The notes under the pieces are model-generated. The model was not told the DNA's origin. It searched no databases and was given only the letters and a program-made list of their open reading frames with translations. Positions 10,259 to 19,061 of a stretch of DNA of 62,589 bases are shown piece by piece; positions within the stretch are counted from its first letter, which is position 1; each line of letters starts with the position of its first letter. The DNA comes from Terrilactibacillus tamarindi (GTDB lineage Bacteria > Bacillota > Bacilli > Bacillales > Sporolactobacillaceae): positions 1-62,589 of the forward strand of contig NZ_WNHB01000021.1 in the NCBI RefSeq assembly GCF_009718825.1. Reading direction: 5' to 3'. Position numbers and translations under genes: made by a program.

Positions 10259-11041
10259 ATGAAGAAATTAACCTACTTGGTCGTTGTAATGATATTACTT
10301 ATGGTACTAACTGCATGTGGGAGTAAGTCAAGTGATAAAAATGGCGGAGGAACACTAGCAGATATTAAGGATTCGGGAGAATTAACTATTGCTGTTGATG
10401 ATACGTATCCACCAATGGAATTTCGTGATGACAAGAATAAATTAGTGGGTTTGGATATTGATCTTGGCAGAATCCTAGCCAAAAAATTAGGGGTTAAAGC
10501 AAAATTTGTACCAACAGCATGGGATGGTATTATACCAGGTCTGGATGCTAAAAAATATGACATTATTATGTCGTCGATGAATATAACAGACGAAAGGAAG
10601 AAACAAGTTAACTTTGTTCAATACTTGAATTTTGGACAAGCAGTCATCGTAAAGAAAGGAAATCCTCTTAAAATTAATTCTAAAGAAGACCTTAAAGGTA
10701 AAGTTGTCGGTGTTCAATTAGGAACAACAAGTGAAACAGCAGCAAAAGCTATCGGAGGTATTAAGCAGGTAAAAACGTACAATGGATATACGGATGCCTT
10801 TAATGATATGGGATTAGGAAGACTCGATGCGATTGTAGTTGGAGAAATGGTAGGTCGCTATTATATGAAAACTAAACCAAATGCATTTGAAATTGTTGGA
10901 GATACCTTCCAAGAGCTACCTGTTGGAATTGCAGTAAGAAAATCGGATAAAGATTTGTCTAAAGCGTTAGAGAAAGCGATAAAAGAAATGCAAGATGAAG
11001 GTTCTTTTGACAAAGTAAAGGAAACATGGTTTGGGAAGTAA
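10259..11041 (+). CDS. Amino-acid ABC transporter substrate-binding lipoprotein
   Basis: A 260-residue family 3 extracellular solute-binding protein. A signal peptide ends in the lipobox LTACG, with Cys20 the lipid anchor. The mature part has the usual start (SGELTIAVDDTYPPMEF) and a QLGTTSE ligand loop near the middle. GGGG lies upstream of the ATG. It begins a three-gene importer with the permease and ATPase that follow. The hairpin behind it probably keeps the binding protein in excess over the membrane parts. Confidence 0.9.
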   Translation: MKKLTYLVVVMILLMVLTACGSKSSDKNGGGTLADIKDSGELTIAVDDTYPPMEFRDDKNKLVGLDIDLGRILAKKLGVKAKFVPTAWDGIIPGLDAKKYDIIMSSMNITDERKKQVNFVQYLNFGQAVIVKKGNPLKINSKEDLKGKVVGVQLGTTSETAAKAIGGIKQVKTYNGYTDAFNDMGLGRLDAIVVGEMVGRYYMKTKPNAFEIVGDTFQELPVGIAVRKSDKDLSKALEKAIKEMQDEGSFDKVKETWFGK

Positions 11042-11064
11042 ATTGAATGAGTTTGTAATAAAAA

Positions 11065-11098
11065 GTGAGAGTAAAAAATACTCTCCTTTCCTTTTATA
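11065..11098 (+). terminator. Weak attenuating hairpin
   Basis: Arms GAGAGTA and TACTCTC (11067-11085) followed by a T/C-rich run, between the binding-protein and permease genes. Likely partial termination or mRNA protection rather than a full stop. Confidence 0.5.
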
Positions 11099-11131
11099 AA
11101 AATAGACTTATTGTTTAAAGGAGGTCACAAG

Positions 11132-11794
11132 ATGCCTGGTTTTATAGAGTTTTCAGTAACTTATTTACCATACTTACTTAAGGGCGCTCTGATTACAATA
11201 GAGGTTGCAGCTGTGTCAGTCGTTCTTGGTTCCATACTAGGAACTTTGATCGGTATGGGACGTGTTTCACATATCTTTGTCTTGTCTAAAATATGCCAAT
11301 TCTATATATGGGTTATTAGAGGAACACCACTTTTACTACAATTGTTTGCTATTCATTTTGCGCTTCCAACATTAAACGAGGCATTAACATTTCCACCATT
11401 TGTTTCCGCGACAATTGCTTTAACAATGAATTCTGCAGCTTATATAGCTGAGATAGCAAGGGGTGCTATCCAATCTATTGATAAAGGTCAAATGGAAGCT
11501 TCTCGTTCTTTAGGATTTAACCATAGGCAGTCTATGCGTTACATTATAGTCCCTCAAGCATTTCGACGGATGTTACCACCTTTAGGAAATGAATGTATCG
11601 CACTAATAAAAGAGTCTTCACTTGTCTCAACAATCGCATTATATGATTTGTTAAGAACTGGTCAACAAATTATAAGCAGCACCTACCGATATATTGAAAT
11701 ATTTACATTAGTTGGCGTTATTTATTTGATTCTTACCTCAATAATGAGTTGCATTGTCGGAATAATTGAAAAACGCGTTAGTGTATATGAATAA
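11132..11794 (+). CDS. Amino-acid ABC transporter permease (HisM family)
   Basis: A 220-residue inner-membrane permease with about five helices. It carries the early YLLKGALITIEVAAVSV helix, the IRGTPLLLQLF motif, and the EAA loop EASRSLGFNHRQSMRYIIVP that docks onto the ATPase. The start is ATG 11132, because AAAGGAGG is 7 bases upstream. An in-frame TTG lies earlier without a site. It works with the flanking binding protein and ATP-binding protein as one polar amino-acid importer. Confidence 0.92.
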   Translation: MPGFIEFSVTYLPYLLKGALITIEVAAVSVVLGSILGTLIGMGRVSHIFVLSKICQFYIWVIRGTPLLLQLFAIHFALPTLNEALTFPPFVSATIALTMNSAAYIAEIARGAIQSIDKGQMEASRSLGFNHRQSMRYIIVPQAFRRMLPPLGNECIALIKESSLVSTIALYDLLRTGQQIISSTYRYIEIFTLVGVIYLILTSIMSCIVGIIEKRVSVYE

Positions 11795-11840
11795 TGTTAT
11801 CTCCATCAGATAAACAAGTAAATTAAAGGAGGGTCTTTAT

Positions 11841-12644
11841 ATGAAAGAAGAAAAAGTTTCTCCCCCAATACTAGAATTCAAGAATGTATACAAAAGTTAT
11901 GGAGATAATCATGTATTAAAAGGAATCGACCTAAAAATTAAAAAAGGAGAAGTAGTTGTTCTGATAGGTTCTAGTGGTTCAGGGAAGACAACACTTCTTA
12001 GGTGCATTAACTTATTAGTAAATATTGACAAAGGAGAAATCTTATTTAATAACATTCCAGTAATTCAAATTGAAGAAAATGGTTCTAAATCATTATTAAC
12101 CAACAATAAATTGAACGAATATCGTACGGAAATAGGTTTTGTTTTTCAACACTTTAATCTTTTTCCTCATCTCACTGTAAATAAAAACATTGCATTAGCC
12201 TTGGAGAAAATTAAAGGAATGGATAAAAAGAAAATTAAGGAAAAAGTAAAAGATCTTTTATCTTGGGTAGGTTTAGAAAGTAAGTACGATGCCTACCCTG
12301 GACAATTATCGGGAGGTCAAAAGCAGAGAGTTGCAATTGTCAGAGCATTAGCTATGGAACCTATTGCTATGTTATTTGATGAACCTACATCTGCCTTAGA
12401 CCCTGAAACAGTAGGAGATGTTCTAGAAGTCATGAGAAAACTACCTGATGATGGAATGACAATGGTCATTGCAACTCATGAAATGGAATTTGCAAGAGAA
12501 GTAGCGGACAGGATCGTTTTTATGGATAAAGGGGTAATAGTCGAACAAGGTACACCTTTAGAGATCTTAAATGCTCCTAAGGAATTGAGAACTCGTGAGT
12601 TTTTATCGAGAGTTCTAACAAGAAGACGTTTAGAAAGTAGTTAA
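11841..12644 (+). CDS. Amino-acid ABC transporter ATP-binding protein (GlnQ type)
   Basis: A 267-residue ABC ATPase. Walker [10 protein letters not shown] is at residues 43-51. The Q-loop region [11 protein letters not shown], the signature LSGGQKQR, Walker [14 protein letters not shown] and the switch His (THEM) all follow in order. An insertion of about 12 residues before the Q loop is common in polar amino-acid importers. AAAGGAGGG is upstream of the ATG. It is the last gene of the importer operon. Confidence 0.93.
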   Translation: MKEEKVSPPILEFKNVYKSYGDNHVLKGIDLKIKKGEVVVLIGSSGSGKTTLLRCINLLVNIDKGEILFNNIPVIQIEENGSKSLLTNNKLNEYRTEIGFVFQHFNLFPHLTVNKNIALALEKIKGMDKKKIKEKVKDLLSWVGLESKYDAYPGQLSGGQKQRVAIVRALAMEPIAMLFDEPTSALDPETVGDVLEVMRKLPDDGMTMVIATHEMEFAREVADRIVFMDKGVIVEQGTPLEILNAPKELRTREFLSRVLTRRRLESS

Positions 12645-12699
12645 TAATCATCAAGGTATACCTACTAAATACAGTTTTTTATGAGATAGTGAATAGGTA

Positions 12700-12746
12700 A
12701 GAAGCATCACATCAATCTACATCTGAATATGTGGTGCTTTTTTACT
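12700..12746. terminator. Bidirectional terminator
   Basis: Arms AAGCATCACAT (12702-12712) and ATGTGGTGCTT (12729-12739) with a T run on the plus side. It separates the importer operon from the converging demethylase operon. Confidence 0.75.
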
Positions 12747-12748
12747 GA

Positions 12749-13708
12749 TTAATAATCCAATATAAGCTTTGATGACTTACACCGAGAAACACAAGGCAGT
12801 ATGGTTTTTTGATCTTTCTTTTCTTTATCACTTAAGAAATAATCTTGGTGGTCAATTTCTCCACTTAATACTTCTATAGCACATGTTCCGCATCTTCCGA
12901 CTTGGCATGAGAAGGGAACTTTAATGCCCGCTTCAAGTAGTACTTTTAAAAGTGATTGGTTTTTAGGAATATAAAATGTTTGACCACTTTTATGTAATTC
13001 CACTTCAAAAGGTTTAGCGTCTAATTTTGGCTGACTTGAAAATAATTCAAAGTGTATACTAGTTTTTGGGTAACCGTAATCTATTGCTTTTTTGGTGAAT
13101 TGTTTAATTAAAGACTGAGGACCACAAAAATAAACATGTGTGCCAATTAATTGATCCTGCATAATTTCAGGAAGCATTCTTTTACCCTCATTAGAAAAAT
13201 AAAAATAAATATTTGATGGAAATAATACATTAATCCTCTTATAGAAAGCACAATCTATTTTTGACTTAGCGGCATAATGTAACTCGAAAGACTTTCCATT
13301 TGACTGTAGGTCAAGCATCATAGGTATAAAAGGTGTGATACCAATCCCTGCAGCAAAAAAGACATGATGTTTGGCTTTGAAACTTAATGGAAAATAATTT
13401 TTTGGATAGCTGATTTGAAGCTTAAACCCTTCTTTAACCTCATTGTGCCAATATAACGAACCTCCATTTGAATGAGCCTGTTTTTTAATAGCTATTTGAT
13501 ATAGTTGTGTTTCGCTGGGATTGCCACATAGGGAATAAGATCGTTGTAAATTTAAACCACTTGATTGAATAAAGGTTGTAATATGAGATCCTCCACTAAA
13601 TGAAGGAAGTGCTGCTTTATTAATCGGGGATAATAAAAATCGCTTTATTAATGGTGTCTCTTGAATTATTTTCTTCACAAGTACATTTATTCTTGAGGTA
13701 TATACCAA
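12749..13708 (-). CDS. Ferredoxin-type reductase subunit of the N-demethylase system
   Basis: A 319-residue phthalate-dioxygenase-reductase-type flavoprotein. A flavin domain (RSYSLCGNP), a nucleotide domain (AAGIGITPFIPM) and a C-terminal plant-type 2Fe-2S domain (CQVGRCGTC plus a later Cys) appear in that order. It passes electrons from NAD(P)H to an oxygenase. The start is TTG, with AAGGAGAAGGG upstream. It lies 19 bases behind the DmmA-like gene, so the partner is most likely the heme demethylase encoded first in the operon (compare DmmB). Confidence 0.82.
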   Translation of the reverse strand: MVYTSRINVLVKKIIQETPLIKRFLLSPINKAALPSFSGGSHITTFIQSSGLNLQRSYSLCGNPSETQLYQIAIKKQAHSNGGSLYWHNEVKEGFKLQISYPKNYFPLSFKAKHHVFFAAGIGITPFIPMMLDLQSNGKSFELHYAAKSKIDCAFYKRINVLFPSNIYFYFSNEGKRMLPEIMQDQLIGTHVYFCGPQSLIKQFTKKAIDYGYPKTSIHFELFSSQPKLDAKPFEVELHKSGQTFYIPKNQSLLKVLLEAGIKVPFSCQVGRCGTCAIEVLSGEIDHQDYFLSDKEKKDQKTILPCVSRCKSSKLILDY

Positions 13709-13727
13709 TTCATATCAACCCTTCTCC

Positions 13728-14204
13728 TTAATTTAAAATTGTATATCCTAAATAAGCGTCGTATCGGCGAGAATAATGGTTGCTAACTGATAAAGATTGG
13801 CCGCAAGATTGGCACACCATTTCTTTTGATGTTTTACACACATTGATAGCATAACACCTCGAACAAAACACACGTAAAATGCGTTCTCCAATCCCTTTGA
13901 TTTGTAATTCTTCTTCTGTAAAACCAGCTTTTTCAGCAGTTTTGACAAATGAAATAATAGAATTCCAATTTCCTGAGGCATAGATATATGTACCCATTTT
14001 TTGTTGTGATAGGTAAGTCTTTAGATCATGATTAGATGAAAATTCATTAAAGTAATAAACCATATACAATAAATTTTGTTCATCTAGGCTACTTAAAATC
14101 GGTGTGATCTCGCCATATCCAGTTATATCGGTAAATAAAAGGTATTTCCTTCTTCCAGTAACAAAAGTGAAATTTTTATTTGTTGCATGATCCATATCTA
14201 ACAT
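13728..14204 (-). CDS. DmmA-like subunit of dimethylamine monooxygenase family
   Basis: A 158-residue protein resembling the DmmA family, found with heme-dependent oxidative N-demethylases. The N-terminal two thirds form an alpha/beta domain. The C-terminus has a four-cysteine zinc-ribbon pattern (CSRC then CQSC) at about residues 114-140. The gaps are 15 bases to the demethylase gene and 19 to the reductase gene, which supports a fixed complex. Its exact biochemical role in the complex is not settled. The assignment rests on context plus this pattern. Confidence 0.7.
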   Translation of the reverse strand: MLDMDHATNKNFTFVTGRRKYLLFTDITGYGEITPILSSLDEQNLLYMVYYFNEFSSNHDLKTYLSQQKMGTYIYASGNWNSIISFVKTAEKAGFTEEELQIKGIGERILRVFCSRCYAINVCKTSKEMVCQSCGQSLSVSNHYSRRYDAYLGYTILN

Positions 14205-14219
14205 TATTACACCTACCCG

Positions 14220-15173
14220 TTATGCATGTTGTTGGAATTTCTTTAGATATTCTATGAGAGTATCTTTATAAGCGTATGCCCCTTTATATTTCAGGATATA
14301 GTCTGGAAGATTTGTAAAGATATCATAAAAAGTTGAACGCCACTCAGGATTCTGAACTAAATCTTCAAAAGATAATAAGTAAGTGTGAATGTTAAATAAA
14401 ATGCTATTGCTTTTTGGCAGCCGAAATAATTTTTGCCGTTCAACACGAAGGTGTACAAGAGAGCCTACATTTTCGGGTGTTACCTCTTTTTGTTTATGTC
14501 CCCATTTATGAAACGTTTCAATTGAGGTATCAAGATGATAACCGATCGTTAATGCCCAATTCAGTCTCTCAAAAGGGTTACCAGCCTCAAGATTCAAAAG
14601 AAATCTACGGATTTTATCACCTAAACCAGTGTCATTGAATTCCGGTATTGGTTGATGTATTTCAAGAAATGTCATTCCTAATTTAAAGACAAGGGACCAT
14701 CTTCCTGGAAAGCAAAGTTGACCTGCTTCTAGGTAAAGTTCATTGTCTTTTTCCATTAATATTAATAAGTCTTCTTGGACATGTCTTCCTATAACATCTA
14801 AAGGTTCAAGTGTTAATGAAGAATTATCTCTATATATAAAGCTCTCAGTTTCATTTGTTATTAGATTTGTAAATGACCAATGATCTTTCTCTTTTTTTAA
14901 TTTGAAGCGATCGGGATACATATCTGAAAGGTGATGCATAACGAGATTGAGTACCTCCCATTGTGCTTCATAGGTGTCAGGCGTTGATTGATAGCATCTA
15001 TTATGAACAGTCTTGAGTAAATCACGTTTCAATTTAATTTCCTCTATATATTTTGATGTAACATCAATACTAATTGGAGGATTTAGTGGAATTGAATTAT
15101 TTGAAAAACGATAAGGGTCATTACTCTTAAAAGGAAAAGGAAATTCATCAATATCTTCTTTCAATTGTTTCAT
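14220..15173 (-). CDS. Heme-dependent oxidative N-demethylase (DUF3445)
   Basis: A 317-residue DUF3445 protein. Recognisable family blocks are HVQEDLLILM, LCFPGRWSLVFKLG, a LEIHQPIPEFN segment and RVERQKLFRLPKSNSILF. Characterised members use heme and oxygen to remove a methyl group from dimethylamine or related secondary amines. AAAGGAG precedes the ATG. It is the promoter-proximal gene of a three-gene operon with a DmmA-like protein and a reductase. A methylated amine or N-methyl amino acid supplied by the facing importer is a plausible substrate, but this is inference. Confidence 0.78.
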   Translation of the reverse strand: MKQLKEDIDEFPFPFKSNDPYRFSNNSIPLNPPISIDVTSKYIEEIKLKRDLLKTVHNRCYQSTPDTYEAQWEVLNLVMHHLSDMYPDRFKLKKEKDHWSFTNLITNETESFIYRDNSSLTLEPLDVIGRHVQEDLLILMEKDNELYLEAGQLCFPGRWSLVFKLGMTFLEIHQPIPEFNDTGLGDKIRRFLLNLEAGNPFERLNWALTIGYHLDTSIETFHKWGHKQKEVTPENVGSLVHLRVERQKLFRLPKSNSILFNIHTYLLSFEDLVQNPEWRSTFYDIFTNLPDYILKYKGAYAYKDTLIEYLKKFQQHA

Positions 15174-15568
15174 ACGAAAGTTCTCCTTTGTAATTTACGC
15201 CATAAATGCTTTTTAACATTATATTAGAATTAATAATAGAATTAATTTTTTTTACAGGAGTGTATTAATTTAAGTTGAAGTTCATTAACCAAAAGAAATT
15301 AATGAAAAAGGATCTCAATTTAAATAATATTATAAATCATTTGACAATTTTATTGTAGTGTTTATTTCATAAAAACATTATCTTGATACTATTCCTCCCA
15401 TAAATTAATATAGCGTATAAACTATCTCATCTAATATACCTAATAAAATAAGATAAATTACTTGTGACAACAAAAAAATATTCCAATTTATCAGAAAATA
15501 TTTTATACTTCATAACATAGGGTTCTAACCTCAAGAATAGTAATAGATATATCTTAGATTCAGTTAGT
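15174..15568. other. Intergenic, AT-rich
   Basis: About 400 bases upstream of the demethylase operon without a supported gene. It should carry that operon's promoter. I see no clear operator. Confidence 0.4.
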
Positions 15569-15723
15569 AATAAAGTGAAACTTCCATCAGTGGGGTTTTC
15601 TTCATCCCCCACTGATGGTTAGCTGAACCAATCGGACCTTTATGGGCAGTTGATCCCCCATCTATCTTCTTTGAATACTCAAAATCTTGAGGTGGGGGTC
15701 TTTTCTAGCCGTTAAGACGGGAT
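15569..15723 (+). repeat. Hairpin-ended dispersed repeat, copy 1 (short form)
   Basis: Begins with the hairpin CCATCAGTGGGG...CCCCCACTGATGG, then TTAGCTGAACCAATCGGACC, and ends with a second hairpin built on TGATCCCCCA...GAGGTGGGGGTC and a TAGCCGTTAAG tail. Copies 2 and 3 are the same unit in reverse orientation. This copy lacks about 50 bases inside the first hairpin. It lies upstream of the ethanolamine permease gene. Confidence 0.8.
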
Positions 15724-15853
15724 AAAATTTTTCGAGAAGGATGGCGGTAATGTATGTAAATTAAATACTACATATTAATTAGTTTAAAGTAGCTATTAAC
15801 CTAGAATCCTGTAATCATTTATCTATTTTATTTTGAAAGGGTGAAGCCGTCAT

Positions 15854-17461
15854 ATGATGTTTTTAGGAATTTTACTCATTGCCTTAGCTGTTTTAGTGAT
15901 GATTGGTATTTTTACAAAAGCAAGAAATAGTGTTCGAATAGCCCGGCAAAATGGAACGATCTCAGGTGATCTTTCAGCTTTCGGTTATAAGCAGGAACTT
16001 CTACGTGATATGGGTGGATTCTCGAACTTTGCGGTGTCTTTCTCCATAATTTCCATTCTTACTGGAGCGATTACGCTTTACGGATTTGGATTCAATCAAG
16101 GCGGAGGAGCTGTCATGGGAGTTGGCTGGCCGCTTGTTACGTTATTCGTCCTCTTTGTATCGGCAGCAATGGCCGAATTAACATCGGCTATTCCTACTTC
16201 TGGAGCCATTTATCACTGGGCATCGATTCTCGGAGGTCCTCGTTGGGGCTGGTTTACGGGTTGGTTTAATATGATTGGTCAAGTGACCATTGTGGCTGGG
16301 ATTGATTACGGATGTGCAGGTTTTGCGTCTTCATTATTATTTGATCAACCGACAAAAACTCAAATGTTAATTGTCTATGCGGTAATCTTAGCGAGTCATG
16401 CGATCATTAATCACATGGGGATTAGATTAGTCTCAAAATTAAATTCTGTTTCGGCCATTTACCATTTGATTGGTGTTGCGGTTATTATTGGTGCTTTAAT
16501 CTATTTTGGACCATCAAAAAACGTCAGCTATCTATTTGATACGAGTTTTTCCACTGCTACAAATAATGCGACACCTTATTGGTTCGCCTTTTTAGTAGGG
16601 TTACTACAAGCGCAATGGACCATTACAGGGTACGATGCATCTGCTCATACAAGTGAAGAGACAACCGATCCAAAAGTACGAGCACCATGGGGTGTTTTCT
16701 TATCCGTTGCGATTTCAGGTATTTTCGGGTTTATTTTATTAGCTCTCGTAACATTGTCAATCAAAGATCCTTCAGCTGTTGCAGCAGGTGGGACGAATGC
16801 CTTCTTTGTGGTCATTGAACAAAGCATGGGTGGTACGTTCGGACAGATTGTTTTATGGCTTGTCACAATTGCCATGTGGTTTTGTGGAATGTCTTCTTTA
16901 ACATCGTCTTCACGTATGATTTTTGCTTTTAGCCGAGATAAAGGATTACCTTTATCTAAATTATGGGGAAAAGTATCAGCAAAATTCCGGACACCTGCTT
17001 ATGCGATTTGGTTAGTCGCTTCAATAGCTTTCCTTTCAGGTATTTTCGATAATGTCTATGCTGTTATTACGTCTCTGAGCGTTATTGGTTTGTATAGTTC
17101 TTATGCTATTCCGATCATTCTTAAATTGCGAGCAATATATAAAGGGGTCTGGCTAGAGTCTGATAATGGTCCATGGTCATTAGGAAAATGGAGCGTCTTT
17201 GTTAATGTTATTGCCTGCGCGTGGGTTGCCTTTTTAATCGTTTTATTCGTAGCTGCGCCGAGTGACGTGCCTTTAACAAGCAGTTATGTTCTGCATCATG
17301 CAACAGGAAAAGTATTTGGCGTTGTACTTGTTGCATTATTAGTTTTATTTGCAGCTCATGCTTATAAGAATTTCAAAGGGCCTCAGTTAGGTGTTTATAA
17401 AGCGGTCAGTGACCGATTAACGGGTAAAAATAATAAAGAGGAAGAAAGTAAGGTTATCTAG
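15854..17461 (+). CDS. APC-family permease, probably for ethanolamine
   Basis: A 535-residue amino acid-polyamine-organocation carrier with about 12-13 helices and an extra N-terminal helix. The amino-acid/choline subfamily feature GGFSNFAVSFSIISILTG is followed by an AELTSAIPTSGAIYHW helix and a TGYDASAHTSEET loop. GAAAGGGTG precedes the two adjacent ATGs, and the first was kept. It is followed directly by eutA, eutB and eutC, which points to ethanolamine as substrate. A GABA/choline-type specificity is the alternative. Confidence 0.8.
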   Translation: MMFLGILLIALAVLVMIGIFTKARNSVRIARQNGTISGDLSAFGYKQELLRDMGGFSNFAVSFSIISILTGAITLYGFGFNQGGGAVMGVGWPLVTLFVLFVSAAMAELTSAIPTSGAIYHWASILGGPRWGWFTGWFNMIGQVTIVAGIDYGCAGFASSLLFDQPTKTQMLIVYAVILASHAIINHMGIRLVSKLNSVSAIYHLIGVAVIIGALIYFGPSKNVSYLFDTSFSTATNNATPYWFAFLVGLLQAQWTITGYDASAHTSEETTDPKVRAPWGVFLSVAISGIFGFILLALVTLSIKDPSAVAAGGTNAFFVVIEQSMGGTFGQIVLWLVTIAMWFCGMSSLTSSSRMIFAFSRDKGLPLSKLWGKVSAKFRTPAYAIWLVASIAFLSGIFDNVYAVITSLSVIGLYSSYAIPIILKLRAIYKGVWLESDNGPWSLGKWSVFVNVIACAWVAFLIVLFVAAPSDVPLTSSYVLHHATGKVFGVVLVALLVLFAAHAYKNFKGPQLGVYKAVSDRLTGKNNKEEESKVI

Positions 17462-17544
17462 AATATCTAATATAAGTGAGGTGAAGTTCTTATACTTTAC
17501 CTCATTCTCCATTTTCATTAGTTATTAGATTGGAGCTGCATGAT

Positions 17545-19011
17545 ATGCATGAAACAAATGAATGGATCACGAGTCTTGGGATTGATCTTGGGACAAGTAC
17601 GACAAAGTTTATTGTCAGTCGATTACAAATTTCAAAAGTATCATCTGCCTTTTCTCTTCCAAGTTATAAAATTACGAAAAGACTATGTACCTACAAGAGT
17701 CAGATCTATTCCACGCCGCTTATTGATGATGAAACGATAGATTACACAAATATAGCCAAAATTTTAGAACGTGAGTATGAAGAAGCAGGGATTACATTGG
17801 ATGATGTTCATACTGGTGCTGTTATTATTACTGGAGAAACAGCAAATAAAAAGAACGCTAGAATTGCGGTGAATCAGTTAGCCGAACGAGCGGGTGATTT
17901 TGTTGTGGCTACCGCAGGTGCCGAATTAGAGAGCCTATTAGCTGGGAAAGGATCAGGGGCACAAGATTTTTCAATTCAAACTCCTAATCAAGTTGTAGCC
18001 AATATCGATATTGGAGGCGGAACAGCAAATACGGCTTTTTTTCTCAATGGAGAGTGCATTGGAACGGCGACCTTGCGAATTGGTGGTAGACTGATTCGTT
18101 TAAATCCAGCAGGTTTTGTAAAGGGTATGGCTGATTCATTTAAACCTTGGTTAGAGGAAAACGGTTTTCTAGTGAAGAAGGGTGATCAAATATCCTTTGA
18201 GAGAATAAAACAAATAACTGATGAAATGGCCAAGAATTTAATCGGTTATCTTGCTCAAAGTTCTAATGATGAACATACTCAATTATTATACATAGATCCT
18301 ATGCCCCAATCGTTACCAACAGTTCATACATGGATGTTTTCGGGTGGCGTTGGGGAATTAATGAAGAATAGCGAACGAATGACTTTAGAAGAAGGAACGA
18401 GATATGGAGATATTGGCCCGTTTCTTGCTACATCATTAAATCAATTAATGAAAAGATCATCATTCAACGTACTATCTCCTAAACAAACCGTTAGGGCAAC
18501 GGTGATAGGCGCAGGGACACAAACGACTGAAATAAGTGGTTCAACGGTATTTATTCAAAATGGTAATTTTCCGATACGAAATGTACCTGTTGAAAAAGTA
18601 CATATACAAAATGAAGAATTAGAATCAGATCAATTAGATCATATTTTTTCGGAAACTATTAAAAAGGGACTTAGCCTTCATTCAATGGGACTTGATCCAG
18701 CCTTTGCCCTTTATTTGAGTGGTATTGATTATTGTTCTTATGAAAAACTGAAAAAAATAGTCAATATACTTGAAAACATTTATTCTCAATACCTTCCAAA
18801 TCAAAAAAATATCGTGATTATCTGTCAAAACGATATGGCCAAGGCTTTGGGTCATGCTCTTTCCATTCGTTTAAATGGAAAGGTAAATTGCTTGATTTGT
18901 ATTGATCAAATTAATATACAGCATGGGGATTACATTGATATTGGACAGCCCTTACCTAGTTCTATTATTCCTATTATTGTTAAAACACTTGTTTTTACAT
19001 CAGATGCTTAA
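17545..19011 (+). CDS. eutA: Ethanolamine ammonia-lyase reactivating factor EutA
   Basis: A 488-residue chaperone-like ATPase that swaps damaged cobalamin out of ethanolamine ammonia-lyase. The phosphate-binding motif LGIDLGTSTTKF is near residue 12, followed by ANIDIGGGTANTAFF and a second ATP segment IGAGTQTTEISGS. The start is ATG 17545, with TTGGAG upstream. An in-frame TTG at 17530 is less well placed. It precedes eutB in the same operon, the usual order. Confidence 0.92.
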   Translation: MHETNEWITSLGIDLGTSTTKFIVSRLQISKVSSAFSLPSYKITKRLCTYKSQIYSTPLIDDETIDYTNIAKILEREYEEAGITLDDVHTGAVIITGETANKKNARIAVNQLAERAGDFVVATAGAELESLLAGKGSGAQDFSIQTPNQVVANIDIGGGTANTAFFLNGECIGTATLRIGGRLIRLNPAGFVKGMADSFKPWLEENGFLVKKGDQISFERIKQITDEMAKNLIGYLAQSSNDEHTQLLYIDPMPQSLPTVHTWMFSGGVGELMKNSERMTLEEGTRYGDIGPFLATSLNQLMKRSSFNVLSPKQTVRATVIGAGTQTTEISGSTVFIQNGNFPIRNVPVEKVHIQNEELESDQLDHIFSETIKKGLSLHSMGLDPAFALYLSGIDYCSYEKLKKIVNILENIYSQYLPNQKNIVIICQNDMAKALGHALSIRLNGKVNCLICIDQINIQHGDYIDIGQPLPSSIIPIIVKTLVFTSDA

Positions 19012-19061
19012 ATGCAAACCCTATTTAAATCATCAATTAATTTAAAAATGGAGTGCATATC

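Noticed and set aside
14414-14638. Plus-strand frame opposite the N-demethylase gene
   Set aside because: Shadow of the DUF3445 gene, whose family motifs are clear in the other frame.
15427-15612. Minus-strand 61-codon frame
   Set aside because: It covers the hairpin-ended repeat and lacks a ribosome site.
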